5,144 nucleotides of DNA from Methylococcales bacterium (GCA_023134955.1 JAGLUC010000485.1:1-5144), one strand, 5' to 3'; shown: positions 1-5,144, counted from the first letter of the stretch. Notes: generated by a model not told the origin, from the letters alone. Numbers and translations are program-made.

Positions 1-8
1 CTGATACA

Positions 9-221
9 GCTCTTAAGCCCTCTCTTGCTAGGTTGGGTGACGACTGCATGGATGCAGGAGGTAGAGTAACGCATGGAGCGGTTGCCGAGGAAGAATAAAA
101 TGATTCTCTTTTGCAAATGGCTTTTTTCTCCACCTCTAAAAATAAAAAGAATACGGAACAAAAGAATTTATTTCAACGTCTCCTCACCCAAACCCTCTCC
201 TGCAAGAGAGGGCTTAAGAGC
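9..221. repeat. Inverted pair of REP-like intergenic repeats (BIME/MITE-like unit)
   Basis: A 20-bp arm at 9-28 (gctcttaagccctctcttgc) is matched perfectly by its reverse complement at 202-221. Similarity continues inward: ggttgggtga at 31-40 corresponds to tttgggtgagg on the opposite strand around 181-192, but the right copy carries about 8 extra bases (ggagaggg). The right copy also folds on itself (ccctctc / gagaggg around 194-213). The interior has further small stems, for example ctgcat/atgcag at 44-57. I read it as two oppositely oriented copies of one dispersed repeat, or a small non-autonomous element. No transposase is encoded. The left edge is only 8 bases from the window start, so the true boundary may lie outside. 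Confidence 0.6.
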
Positions 222-265
222 AGAGTCAAATACGCTGAGTAATTACAAATTTAAAACTTTTTTAA

Positions 266-294
266 TTGATTTTCCATCTGCATCCTTCTAACAT
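266..294 (+). promoter_or_regulatory. Possible sigma-70 promoter for the cytochrome gene
   Basis: TTGATT (266-271) and TAACAT (289-294) are separated by 17 nt, each matching 4 of 6 consensus positions. This would start transcription near 301 and leave a leader of about 55 nt before the start at 356. The sequence is AT-rich, so chance matches are likely. It is the best pair I see between the repeat and the gene. Confidence 0.3.
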
Positions 295-343
295 TAGATT
301 AATTGAACAAAGCTTACTCCAGATCGTTACTTGTTTCATTATG

Positions 344-347
344 AGGG
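344..347 (+). promoter_or_regulatory. Ribosome binding site fixing the cytochrome start
   Basis: AGGG at 344-347 lies 8 nt before the ATG at 356. This favours 356 over the in-frame upstream candidates (TTG at 266, ATG at 341), and only the 356 start gives a clean signal peptide at the N-terminus. Confidence 0.6.
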
Positions 348-355
348 TTATTCAA

Positions 356-928
356 ATGAATTTAATACAATCACACCGTTTAGCTCTAATCATCCTATCG
401 CTACTTTCATTCAATAGCATCGCTTATGCAGTCGATATAAACGCAGGTAAAGACAAAGCTGGTTTTTGTCTTCATTGCCACGGTGCAGGCGGTAATAGCT
501 CTAATCCACAATTCCCTAGCTTAGCGGGGCAGCGCGTCCTATACCTTGAATCCCAATTAAAAGCCTTTCAATCAGGACGTAGAGTCAATTCCATGATGCA
601 AGGCATGGTGTCTAAATTAAGCAAACAAGATATTAGCAACATTTCAGCTTATTTTTCTAGTCTTCCAGCTAAAAGTGCGGGCGGAGGTAATGCATCTCTA
701 GCCAAAAAAGGACAGTCTCAAATTGCCATGTGTACAGGTTGTCATGGCAAGGCAGCTAAAGGTCGGGGTAGATTTCCAAAACTGGCAGGACAACAACCTA
801 AATACATAGAAAAACAATTACTTGATTTTAAAAATCGTTCCAGAAAAGGTGGACCGATGAATAACGTAGCCTCTTCTCTTTCTAAGCAATCTATTAAAGA
901 AATAGCTGCATATTTAGGAAACTTATAA
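356..928 (+). CDS. Diheme cytochrome c4-type protein, periplasmic
   Basis: A 190-residue exported diheme cytochrome c, the usual size for cytochrome c4. Residues 1-25 form a Sec signal peptide ending SIAYA, with likely cleavage before Val26. Two class I cytochrome domains follow. Domain 1 has the heme motif C38-L-H-C41-H42, domain 2 has C126-T-G-C129-H130. Both share the c4-type FP-x-LAGQ segment (53-59 and 140-146) and a C-terminal helix (SxYF, AAYL). Aligning the domains places Met81 and Met168 as the probable sixth heme-iron ligands. Proteins of this family shuttle electrons in the periplasm, often from the bc1 complex to terminal oxidases; which partner is used here cannot be seen. The start at 356 is chosen for its AGGG site and signal peptide; the frame stays open upstream to a TTG at 266. 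It is followed after 16 nt by the His-rich gene, so the two are probably cotranscribed. Family call is secure; the exact subtype is less so. Confidence 0.9.
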   Translation: MNLIQSHRLALIILSLLSFNSIAYAVDINAGKDKAGFCLHCHGAGGNSSNPQFPSLAGQRVLYLESQLKAFQSGRRVNSMMQGMVSKLSKQDISNISAYFSSLPAKSAGGGNASLAKKGQSQIAMCTGCHGKAAKGRGRFPKLAGQQPKYIEKQLLDFKNRSRKGGPMNNVASSLSKQSIKEIAAYLGNL

Positions 929-944
929 CCTTAATTAAAACCAC

Positions 945-1469
945 ATGAAACTTAAAAACATCTTAATACCTGTTACAGCCCTTTCTCTAGCTTTTTCAGC
1001 AAGCGTATTTGCTCACGATAAAGGAGAGCGACACCATCAGGAAATGGAAAATAATTGGGAAGAAAACCAGCATCAATCTGAGAATTTTAGAGGAAGAGGC
1101 CGAGGCAGAGAACACTCAGAAGAAATGCATCGCTTAAAAAGACAAAAACATCCCGGAAAAAAGAACAAACATAATAAAGAAAAATATTACCATGATTATG
1201 ACCGTGATGTTTACAGACAACAACAACTACATAATGTAAAAGATGAAGGTAGACATCAGGATCAAAAACACTACGACCAAAATCCTATTGATACAGTCAT
1301 TGACCAGACTGCCGATACCGTAAAATCAACCGTCCATAATGTACAGCACCGAGTAGTAGACAGCATTAATGACAAAGCTCGCGAGCTAGTCACGGTTGAT
1401 GCACCACAGCAACAACAAGAACCACAACCAGAAAATACACGCTGGTGGTGGCCTTTTGGGGATAAGTAA
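945..1469 (+). CDS. Small secreted histidine-rich, low-complexity protein of unknown function
   Basis: I do not recognise a family. The 174-residue product has a clear Sec signal peptide (1-23, ending SASVFA), so it is exported. Residues 24-110 are strongly hydrophilic and probably disordered, rich in His, Lys, Arg, Glu and Gln, with 12 histidines (including H30-H31 and H104/H109) and an Arg-Gly run at 49-55. Residues 114-151 look like an amphipathic helix (spaced Val/Ile, no prolines after 114). A Gln/Pro linker (154-162) leads to a striking aromatic end, TRWWWPFGDK (165-174). There are no cysteines. The histidines suggest possible divalent-metal binding, and the Trp cluster might contact membrane or a partner; both are inference. 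It begins 16 nt after the cytochrome stop, with no clear Shine-Dalgarno, which fits translation from a shared mRNA. The signal peptide and cotranscription support a real gene. Confidence 0.75.
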   Translation: MKLKNILIPVTALSLAFSASVFAHDKGERHHQEMENNWEENQHQSENFRGRGRGREHSEEMHRLKRQKHPGKKNKHNKEKYYHDYDRDVYRQQQLHNVKDEGRHQDQKHYDQNPIDTVIDQTADTVKSTVHNVQHRVVDSINDKARELVTVDAPQQQQEPQPENTRWWWPFGDK

Positions 1470-1558
1470 CTTACATTCAATCTAATATTTCTGTAAACAA
1501 AGAATTACTTGATTACCCACAAGCTTCCGCCATTTAAAAATAGTTACACAACCCCGTA

Positions 1559-1594
1559 ATTCCTGCATTCCCTTAGCAGGAATCTACATTTTTT
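1559..1594 (+). terminator. Hairpin with T-run after the cytochrome/His-rich pair; also REP-like
   Basis: attcctgc (1559-1566) and gcaggaat (1576-1583) form a perfect 8-bp stem with a 9-nt loop, and a run of six T occurs at 1589-1594, 5 nt after the stem. It could end transcription of the + strand pair, though it lies 90 nt past the stop and the T-run is slightly offset. The stem also resembles the dispersed 'attcccgc...gcgggaat' repeats common in proteobacteria; ttcccgac at 1606-1613 may be a decayed second arm. The rest of 1470-1692 shows nothing else convincing. Confidence 0.45.
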
Positions 1595-1692
1595 AGGAAT
1601 AAATTCCCGACAAAAAACTTTCTATTTACCGATGTTATACAACATGACTTCTGAAAAGTGGCAATCAAAACCAAGTTAATAATATCCGTCTC

Positions 1693-2220
1693 TCATCCCT
1701 TCAAATACTCATCTTTCAACTCTATATAATGCTTACAAGAATATTCCAAAAACTGTTTTTCGGAGTCCTTTAATGCTCTGACTTGTTTCGCTGGTGAACC
1801 CACATATAAATAACCACTTTCTAATTTTTTGCCAGGTGGAACCAGTGCGCCAGCTCCTAACAAAACATAATCTTCCAATACCGCATCATCCAGAATTACT
1901 GCGCCAATTCCGATTAAACAATAATCACCCACGGTACAGGCATGTACAACTGCCCGGTGTCCAATCGTGACACCTTTTCCAATTTTTAATGGATGACTTT
2001 TATCTGAATAATCACCGGCATGAGAAACATGTAATACCGAGCCGTCTTGCACATTCGTCCCACTGCCAATAGTAATGCTTTCCACGTCTCCTCTAATAAC
2101 AGTTGTTGGCCAGATTGAGACATCATCTCCAATTGTTACATCACCAATCACTACCGCTGTTTCATCAATATAAACATTGTCACCCATCACTGGCTGCTGG
2201 TTTTTAAATGATCTTATCAT
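1693..2220 (-). CDS. yrdA: Gamma-carbonic anhydrase-like hexapeptide-repeat protein (YrdA type)
   Basis: A 175-residue cytoplasmic left-handed beta-helix protein, close in length and sequence pattern to E. coli YrdA and related gamma-class carbonic anhydrase homologues. Hexapeptide repeats run from about residue 16 to 140, including VIGDVTIGDDVSIWP, IRGDV and LLGAGALVP, followed by the family signature ESGYLYVGSPAKQVR (134-148) and a C-terminal helix ending KDEYLKG. The zinc ligands are predicted to be H64 (in LHVSH), H88 and H93 (GHRAVVH), with conserved R43, D45, Q58 and D59. The acidic residues used as proton shuttle in the archaeal enzyme Cam are not evident, as in other YrdA proteins, so carbonic anhydrase activity is uncertain and the true substrate may differ. 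The start is the ATG at 2220, 6 nt after AGGAGA; a GTG at 2223 directly before it is too close to that site. It is transcribed divergently from the SPFH operon, with only 60 bp between starts. Confidence 0.92.
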   Translation of the reverse strand: MIRSFKNQQPVMGDNVYIDETAVVIGDVTIGDDVSIWPTTVIRGDVESITIGSGTNVQDGSVLHVSHAGDYSDKSHPLKIGKGVTIGHRAVVHACTVGDYCLIGIGAVILDDAVLEDYVLLGAGALVPPGKKLESGYLYVGSPAKQVRALKDSEKQFLEYSCKHYIELKDEYLKG

Positions 2221-2226
2221 CACAAA

Positions 2227-2232
2227 TCTCCT
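2227..2232 (-). promoter_or_regulatory. Shine-Dalgarno site for the YrdA-type gene
   Basis: AGGAGA on the - strand ends 6 nt before the ATG at 2220 and only 3 nt before the GTG at 2223. The spacing decides for the ATG. Confidence 0.7.
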
Positions 2233-2241
2233 GATATTTAC

Positions 2242-2262
2242 TATAATGATAACAAATTATCA
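2242..2262 (+). promoter_or_regulatory. Possible -10 box with overlapping inverted repeat in the divergent promoter region
   Basis: A perfect TATAAT lies at 2242-2247 in the 60-bp gap between the two divergent genes. It would start transcription near 2254 and give a short leader before the ATG at 2281, which has a GAGG site at 2272-2275. No good -35 is present at the right distance. tgataa (2247-2252) and ttatca (2257-2262) form an inverted repeat over the expected start point that could be an operator. In such AT-rich DNA both may be chance. Confidence 0.35.
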
Positions 2263-2280
2263 ATTTAATCCGAGGCTTAT

Positions 2281-3288
2281 ATGGCACTATTAGACGGTTT
2301 ATCAAGACAACTTCGTTCTGTTATTGAATGGAATAACCCATCTGAAGACGCTTTATTTTCCCAGTGGAGTGATAATGGTGATGAAATTAAAAATGCATCG
2401 AAATTGATTGTAGGGTCAGGACAAGGCTGTATCTTTGTTTATAAAGGTAAAATTCAATCTATTATTGAAGATGAAGGTATGGTTAATCTAAAAACAGCTA
2501 ATATTCCTTTTTGGACAACTATCACAAGATTTATGCAGTTTTTTGAAAGTGAGCATAAAGTCGCAATTTATTTTTATAGAAAAAGTAAAATCCTTAATCA
2601 AAAATGGGGAACCTCTTCTGCTATAAAGTATGATGACCCTAAATATAAGTTCCCTGTTGGTTTAAAAGCTTACGGAAATTACAGTTACCGAATTTATGAC
2701 CCTAAAAATTTCTTTATCAATGTGGTTGGGAGTCATACTAATTTTTATACCGAAGATTTTAGACTAGTGTTATCCACTCGCATAATTCACCCTATTAGTG
2801 ATTATTTGGCTGAATGTAAATTTAGTTTTGCTGAAATTGATGCTAATCGTGAAGAAATTTCGCTAGGCATATCCAATCAATTGACCATTGTTTTTCGTAA
2901 ACTTGGCTTTGAAATCACTGATTTTAGAATTGAAGGGACTGATTTTGATGAAGGTACATTAACGCGAATCAATCGAATTGCTGATTTAACGGCTGAGGCT
3001 CAAGCTGCTAAAGCTGTTGGTCTTGATTATACCAAATTACAGCAATTAGAAGCCATGCGTGAAGCGGCTCGGAATGAAGGCGGTGGAGCAGGTCTTGGTA
3101 TGGGAATGGGGGCTGGTATTGGTTTAGGACAAACTATGGCGCAAACAATGTCAGAGTCTAATACTAAGCAAACTAAATCTGATGATGCTATGGAAAAACT
3201 GAGACAATTGAAAAAAATGTATGATGCTGATTTAATCACTGAACAAGAATACTCTGCTAAAAAACAAGAGATTCTGGAGCGACTGTAA
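2281..3288 (+). CDS. SPFH/Band-7 domain protein with C-terminal SHOCT domain (YdjI-like)
   Basis: A 335-residue protein of the family often labelled 'virion core protein' or 'SPFH domain-containing protein' and represented by B. subtilis YdjI. Residues 1-30 contain a conserved opening (LRSVIEWNNP, then ALFSQW). An SPFH/Band-7 region spans roughly 31-225 with typical features: GQGCIFVYKGKI, then IPFWTTI, GLKAYGNYSYRI, and a C-terminal part ending LGFEITDFRIEGTD. A helical Ala/Glu-rich stretch (230-266), a Gly-rich linker (267-284, GMGMGAGIGLG) and a SHOCT-like tail (about 301-335, MEKLRQLKKMYDADLITEQEY) follow. There is no signal peptide or clear transmembrane helix, so it is probably a cytoplasmic, membrane-associated oligomer. 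In B. subtilis, YdjI helps recruit PspA to membrane; a similar scaffold role here is inference. It overlaps no gene and is followed after 1 nt by the zinc-ribbon gene. Start has GAGG 5 nt upstream. Confidence 0.88.
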   Translation: MALLDGLSRQLRSVIEWNNPSEDALFSQWSDNGDEIKNASKLIVGSGQGCIFVYKGKIQSIIEDEGMVNLKTANIPFWTTITRFMQFFESEHKVAIYFYRKSKILNQKWGTSSAIKYDDPKYKFPVGLKAYGNYSYRIYDPKNFFINVVGSHTNFYTEDFRLVLSTRIIHPISDYLAECKFSFAEIDANREEISLGISNQLTIVFRKLGFEITDFRIEGTDFDEGTLTRINRIADLTAEAQAAKAVGLDYTKLQQLEAMREAARNEGGGAGLGMGMGAGIGLGQTMAQTMSESNTKQTKSDDAMEKLRQLKKMYDADLITEQEYSAKKQEILERL

Positions 3289-3289
3289 G

Positions 3290-3949
3290 ATGGCGAAATG
3301 CAGTAGTTGCTCTGCCCCTTTACCTGCGAATATCAATCGTTGCAGATATTGTAATGTCCGCAATGATGTAGACCTGCATCAAAAATACAAATATAGCATT
3401 AAGACTCAACACTCTGATCGCACCTGTCCTCATTGTAATATAGCATTACAAACACTCATGTTAGATTTACAGGGGAAATTCTATATTGAGCGTTGTAAAA
3501 CCTGTTTTGGCTTGTTTTTTGATCCAGGTGAAATTGAAACCTTCCTCAAAAGCTCTGTTTCTAATGTTTTTGATATTAATTTAAAGCTAATAAAGAGCAT
3601 TAATAAAGACCGTTATCAAAAGAAACAAAAAGTAAAATACCTAAAATGCCCCATTTGCCAACAGTTAATGAGTAGAGTTAATTTTGGTCATCGTAGCGGT
3701 GTTATTATTGACCGATGCCGAAATCACGGCATTTGGGTTGATAGTGGCGAACTCACTCACTTAATGGAATGGAAAAAAGCAGGGGGTGAACTTTTACATG
3801 CAAAAGAGAACCGTAAAGGCTCGCCAAACAAAAAAAAGAAACCCCCTATAACAACTTATGACTTGCCTATTTACCAGCAACAAACCAAAGGATTTGAAAC
3901 AGATTTATTAGAAACTGTAGCTTCACTGGTTTATAGAATTTTTACATGA
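3290..3949 (+). CDS. Zinc-ribbon protein with two zf-TFIIB domains
   Basis: A 219-residue cytoplasmic protein made of three successive zinc-binding modules. The first is a short ribbon with C4-x2-C7 and C18-x2-C21. The second is a zf-TFIIB domain with C46-P-H-C49 and C69-K-T-C72 followed by FGLFFDPGEIE. The third is another zf-TFIIB domain with C120-P-I-C123 and C143-R-N-H146 followed by GIWVDSGELTHL; here His replaces the fourth Cys, a substitution I believe is common in this family. A Lys-rich linker (175-185) leads to a tail without recognised motifs. I see no transmembrane helix. The DNA-binding-sounding domain name does not prove transcription function; such ribbons often mediate protein contacts. 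Its ATG is 1 nt after the SPFH stop, with GGAG 11 nt upstream inside that gene, indicating translational coupling. The pairing recalls YdjI with zinc-ribbon YdjG in B. subtilis, so it probably partners the SPFH protein. Confidence 0.88.
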   Translation: MAKCSSCSAPLPANINRCRYCNVRNDVDLHQKYKYSIKTQHSDRTCPHCNIALQTLMLDLQGKFYIERCKTCFGLFFDPGEIETFLKSSVSNVFDINLKLIKSINKDRYQKKQKVKYLKCPICQQLMSRVNFGHRSGVIIDRCRNHGIWVDSGELTHLMEWKKAGGELLHAKENRKGSPNKKKKPPITTYDLPIYQQQTKGFETDLLETVASLVYRIFT

Positions 3950-4041
3950 AAATTTAGCCTAAAAAACTATTAAAGGTAAAACCCCCAATATTTAGCATTT
4001 CAATAAATTTGAATTTCACACCTAAACTTAATTCGCTTGAT

Positions 4042-4166
4042 CTATTCACTAATTCTGTGACCTATTCAGCACAAAAAACAAATTTTTCTAACCAACCCCA
4101 CAGAAGTCACAAAATAATCTATGTTTAATCTAACAACTACGTTTTCCCAAAAAAAATATTGAATAG
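4042..4166. promoter_or_regulatory. Repeated 7-mer CTATTCA upstream of the small ORF
   Basis: ctattca occurs at 4042-4048 and 4062-4068, exactly 20 bp apart (about two helical turns), and inverted as tgaatag at 4160-4166, 27 nt before the small ORF. ttctgtg (4053-4059) and cacagaa (4099-4105) form a separate inverted repeat between them. Phased copies ahead of a gene can mark a regulator binding site. No strong sigma-70 promoter is evident, and chance repetition in AT-rich DNA is possible. Confidence 0.25.
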
Positions 4167-4192
4167 ACTAAAAAAACTTAAGGCAGCTGAAT

Positions 4193-4333
4193 ATGAAGAC
4201 AGAAATAGAAATAATTCAAGAAATCATGAAAAATCATCCAAAAAATGAATGGCTAGAACAATGCAAAAAAGCCTTACCTAACGTTGAAGAAAAAGCACTT
4301 TTAGCAATGTTTGAAATGCTTAATGGAAGTTAG
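4193..4333 (+). CDS. Possible 46-aa acidic helical protein, unknown function
   Basis: This frame begins ATG (4193), ends TAG (4331-4333) and encodes 46 residues. The start has AAGG at 4180-4183, 9 nt upstream. The product starts MKTEIEIIQEIMKNHPKNEW and ends ALLAMFEMLNGS. It looks like two amphipathic helices (about 3-14 and 31-43) flanking a Pro/Trp/Cys segment (P16, W20, C24, P29), with 8 Glu against 6 Lys and no export signal or membrane segment. The balanced composition, lacking the Phe/Lys/Ile/Asn bias of random AT-rich frames, argues for a real gene. I do not recognise a family. It stands alone on the + strand, 243 nt after the zinc-ribbon gene and just ahead of a stem-loop and a repeat element, so it could be an independent small-protein gene or a remnant. 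Confidence 0.5.
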   Translation: MKTEIEIIQEIMKNHPKNEWLEQCKKALPNVEEKALLAMFEMLNGS

Positions 4334-4337
4334 GCTT

Positions 4338-4376
4338 AGTCTGTCGCAGAGAACTTGATTAATTTTCTCACAGACT
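4338..4376 (+). other. Stem-loop directly after the 46-aa ORF
   Basis: agtctgt (4338-4344) pairs perfectly with acagact (4370-4376), and the inner gagaa (4349-4353) pairs with ttctc (4365-4369) across a one-sided 4-nt bulge. It starts 5 nt after the small ORF stop. No T-run follows, so it is not a standard intrinsic terminator; it may stabilise the transcript end or belong to the adjacent repeat element. Confidence 0.4.
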
Positions 4377-4378
4377 GC

Positions 4379-4512
4379 TGACCTCAGAAGGCATTGGGGC
4401 AAAGGCACTGGGGTCAGGTCTTTTATTGTAAGATGTCATCCTCATTTCTGATCTCTCCATAAATCAAATATAGCATAACAATAGAAATTGTTATGCTGAA
4501 AGACCTGGCCCC
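4379..4512. repeat. Transposase-less inverted-repeat element with RAYT/REP-type ends
   Basis: The inverted ends are ggggtcaggtcttt (4410-4423) and aaagacctggcccc (4499-4512), matching at 13 of 14 positions. This motif is the kind I associate with REP-associated tyrosine transposase (IS200-like) elements in gammaproteobacteria; that link is from memory. Just inside the right end is a perfect 11-bp hairpin, agcataacaat (4472-4482) with attgttatgct (4487-4497) and a 4-nt loop. On the left, ctgacctca (4379-4387) can pair with tggggtcag (4409-4417) at 8 of 9 positions, and ggcattgggg/ggcactgggg (4390, 4404) form a direct repeat 14 bp apart. Only about 75 bp separate the ends, so no transposase is encoded: a MITE-like or deleted copy. 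The rest of 4334-4607 shows no gene. Confidence 0.6.
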
Positions 4513-4607
4513 GATCTTTCATTGATTTGAACCATTACTTATTTTAAGGCAGTATCCAACCTCTTTGTCCATACTTTACACTTTGATAAACCCAGTAAAT
4601 CTATAAC

Positions 4608-5036
4608 TTATTCAAACTTAAATCCACTTTTTCGCCATGCCTTTGCCCCACCTTCAAGATTAATTAAATTGCGGTAACCTAAATCATAAAGAGATCTAGA
4701 GGCAGCATTTCCCATTGGACCACTTGCACAATACAGATAAATAACCGTATTTTTATCTTTAGGGAATTTATCCTTATATTCCTCAATTTCATTAAAAGGA
4801 ACGAATAAATCTGTTCCTTTTATATGCTTTTGCCTGGGGATATGAACATCAACGAGAAATATATCTTCATTTTGCATTACTGTATTCAAATCACTTGCCG
4901 TTATAACTTTTACATAATCCGGCTTAAAAAACATACAGGCAGTAACAACAAAAACAGTAGAGAGGATGAGTGAAATTTTGAGAATACTTGTTAGTTTTAT
5001 CATCATAAATTTAATAGGAGAATAAGGGTTAACCAT
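4608..5036 (-). CDS. Single-domain rhodanese-like lipoprotein
   Basis: A 142-residue product with a lipoprotein signal peptide followed by one rhodanese domain. The hydrophobic stretch at about 18-33 ends in lipobox V31-T32-A33-C34, so Cys34 should be lipidated; Met at +2 is compatible with outer-membrane sorting. The rhodanese domain covers about 41-142: VITASDLNTVM, then LVDVHIPRQKHIKG, the active-site loop C103-A-S-G-P-M-G, and the closing LEGGAKAWRKSGF. Cys103 is in the position that accepts sulfane sulfur, so sulfurtransferase or persulfide/thiol chemistry in the periplasm is likely; the substrate is unknown. The first ATG (5036) has GGGG about 14 nt upstream, a long spacing. ATGs at 5006 and 5003 would give a more typical 22-24-residue signal peptide but lack a visible binding site, so the start is uncertain. 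It stands alone, converging on the + strand small ORF across the repeat element. Confidence 0.87.
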   Translation of the reverse strand: MVNPYSPIKFMMIKLTSILKISLILSTVFVVTACMFFKPDYVKVITASDLNTVMQNEDIFLVDVHIPRQKHIKGTDLFVPFNEIEEYKDKFPKDKNTVIYLYCASGPMGNAASRSLYDLGYRNLINLEGGAKAWRKSGFKFE

Positions 5037-5144
5037 TGCTAGAAGATTTTCCCCTTTATACTCCGATTAAGGTATATAGGCACTAATTTTGAGCATAGTA
5101 CAAGAAAAAATAATATCACTATAATATTAATCGTTCCAAAAGTA

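Noticed and set aside
73..291. Open frame of 72 codons on the + strand near the left edge
   Set aside because: It runs through the REP-like repeat 9-221, has no recognisable domain and its Arg/Lys/Pro-rich product looks like translated repeat DNA.
266..355. Upstream extension of the cytochrome frame to TTG 266 or ATG 341
   Set aside because: It would bury the signal peptide behind 30 or 5 extra residues; AGGG at 344-347 points to the ATG at 356, and the TTG overlaps a possible -35 box.
1271..1480. Open frame of 69 codons on the - strand
   Set aside because: It lies wholly opposite the end of the His-rich gene; its Cys/Ser-rich product reflects the antisense of Gln/Thr codons.
3027..3239. 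Open frame of 70 codons on the - strand
   Set aside because: It is antisense to the Gly-rich linker and SHOCT part of the SPFH gene, which explains its Pro/Ile repeats.
2281..3288. Viral origin suggested by the 'virion core protein' label of this SPFH family
   Set aside because: The label is historical; the gene is a widespread bacterial SPFH protein and no phage or virus gene is nearby.
4472..4497. Perfect 11-bp hairpin as an intrinsic terminator for the rhodanese or small ORF
   Set aside because: No T-run follows on either strand and it sits just inside the right end of the inverted-repeat element, so it is better read as part of that element.
5097..5125. TATAAT at 5120-5125 as a promoter for a gene beyond the right edge
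   Set aside because: The matching -35 position is poor and no coding start is visible before the window ends; the region is very AT-rich.

Overview
This AT-rich window most likely comes from the chromosome of a low-GC gammaproteobacterium. The support is a diheme cytochrome c4-type protein, a gamma-carbonic-anhydrase-like protein of the YrdA type, a lipobox rhodanese with Gram-negative character, and short REP/BIME-like palindromic repeats between the genes. Genus cannot be settled from the sequence alone. No rRNA, tRNA, CRISPR array, complete insertion sequence or phage module is visible.

Layout. Positions 1-355 hold no gene but carry an inverted pair of REP-like repeats (9-221) and a plausible promoter (266-294). 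Two exported proteins follow on the + strand, 16 nt apart: a diheme cytochrome c4 (356-928) and a small histidine-rich disordered protein (945-1469). A terminator-like, REP-like hairpin lies at 1559-1594. The YrdA-type hexapeptide protein is on the - strand (1693-2220). It is divergent from a tight two-gene + strand operon: an SPFH/Band-7 protein with a C-terminal SHOCT tail (2281-3288), then a three-zinc-ribbon protein with two zf-TFIIB domains (3290-3949), separated by 1 nt. A 243-nt AT-rich intergenic stretch with a thrice-repeated 7-mer leads to a 46-codon ORF (4193-4333). Next come a stem-loop (4338-4376) and a RAYT/REP-type inverted-repeat element without a transposase (about 4379-4512). 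A rhodanese-domain lipoprotein on the - strand (4608-5036) converges on this element. The last 108 bases are AT-rich with no gene seen.

How the genes relate. The first pair belongs to the periplasm: electron transfer plus a possible metal-binding or envelope companion. The SPFH + zinc-ribbon pair recalls the Bacillus subtilis ydjI/ydjG genes that accompany pspA, so a membrane-scaffold or membrane-stress role is a reasonable inference, although no PspA gene is in this window. The rest look like independent housekeeping or accessory genes separated by repeat-rich spacers. The items most worth a second look are the SPFH/zinc-ribbon operon without PspA, the 46-aa ORF with its repeated upstream motif, the His-rich protein next to the cytochrome, and the transposase-less inverted-repeat element.
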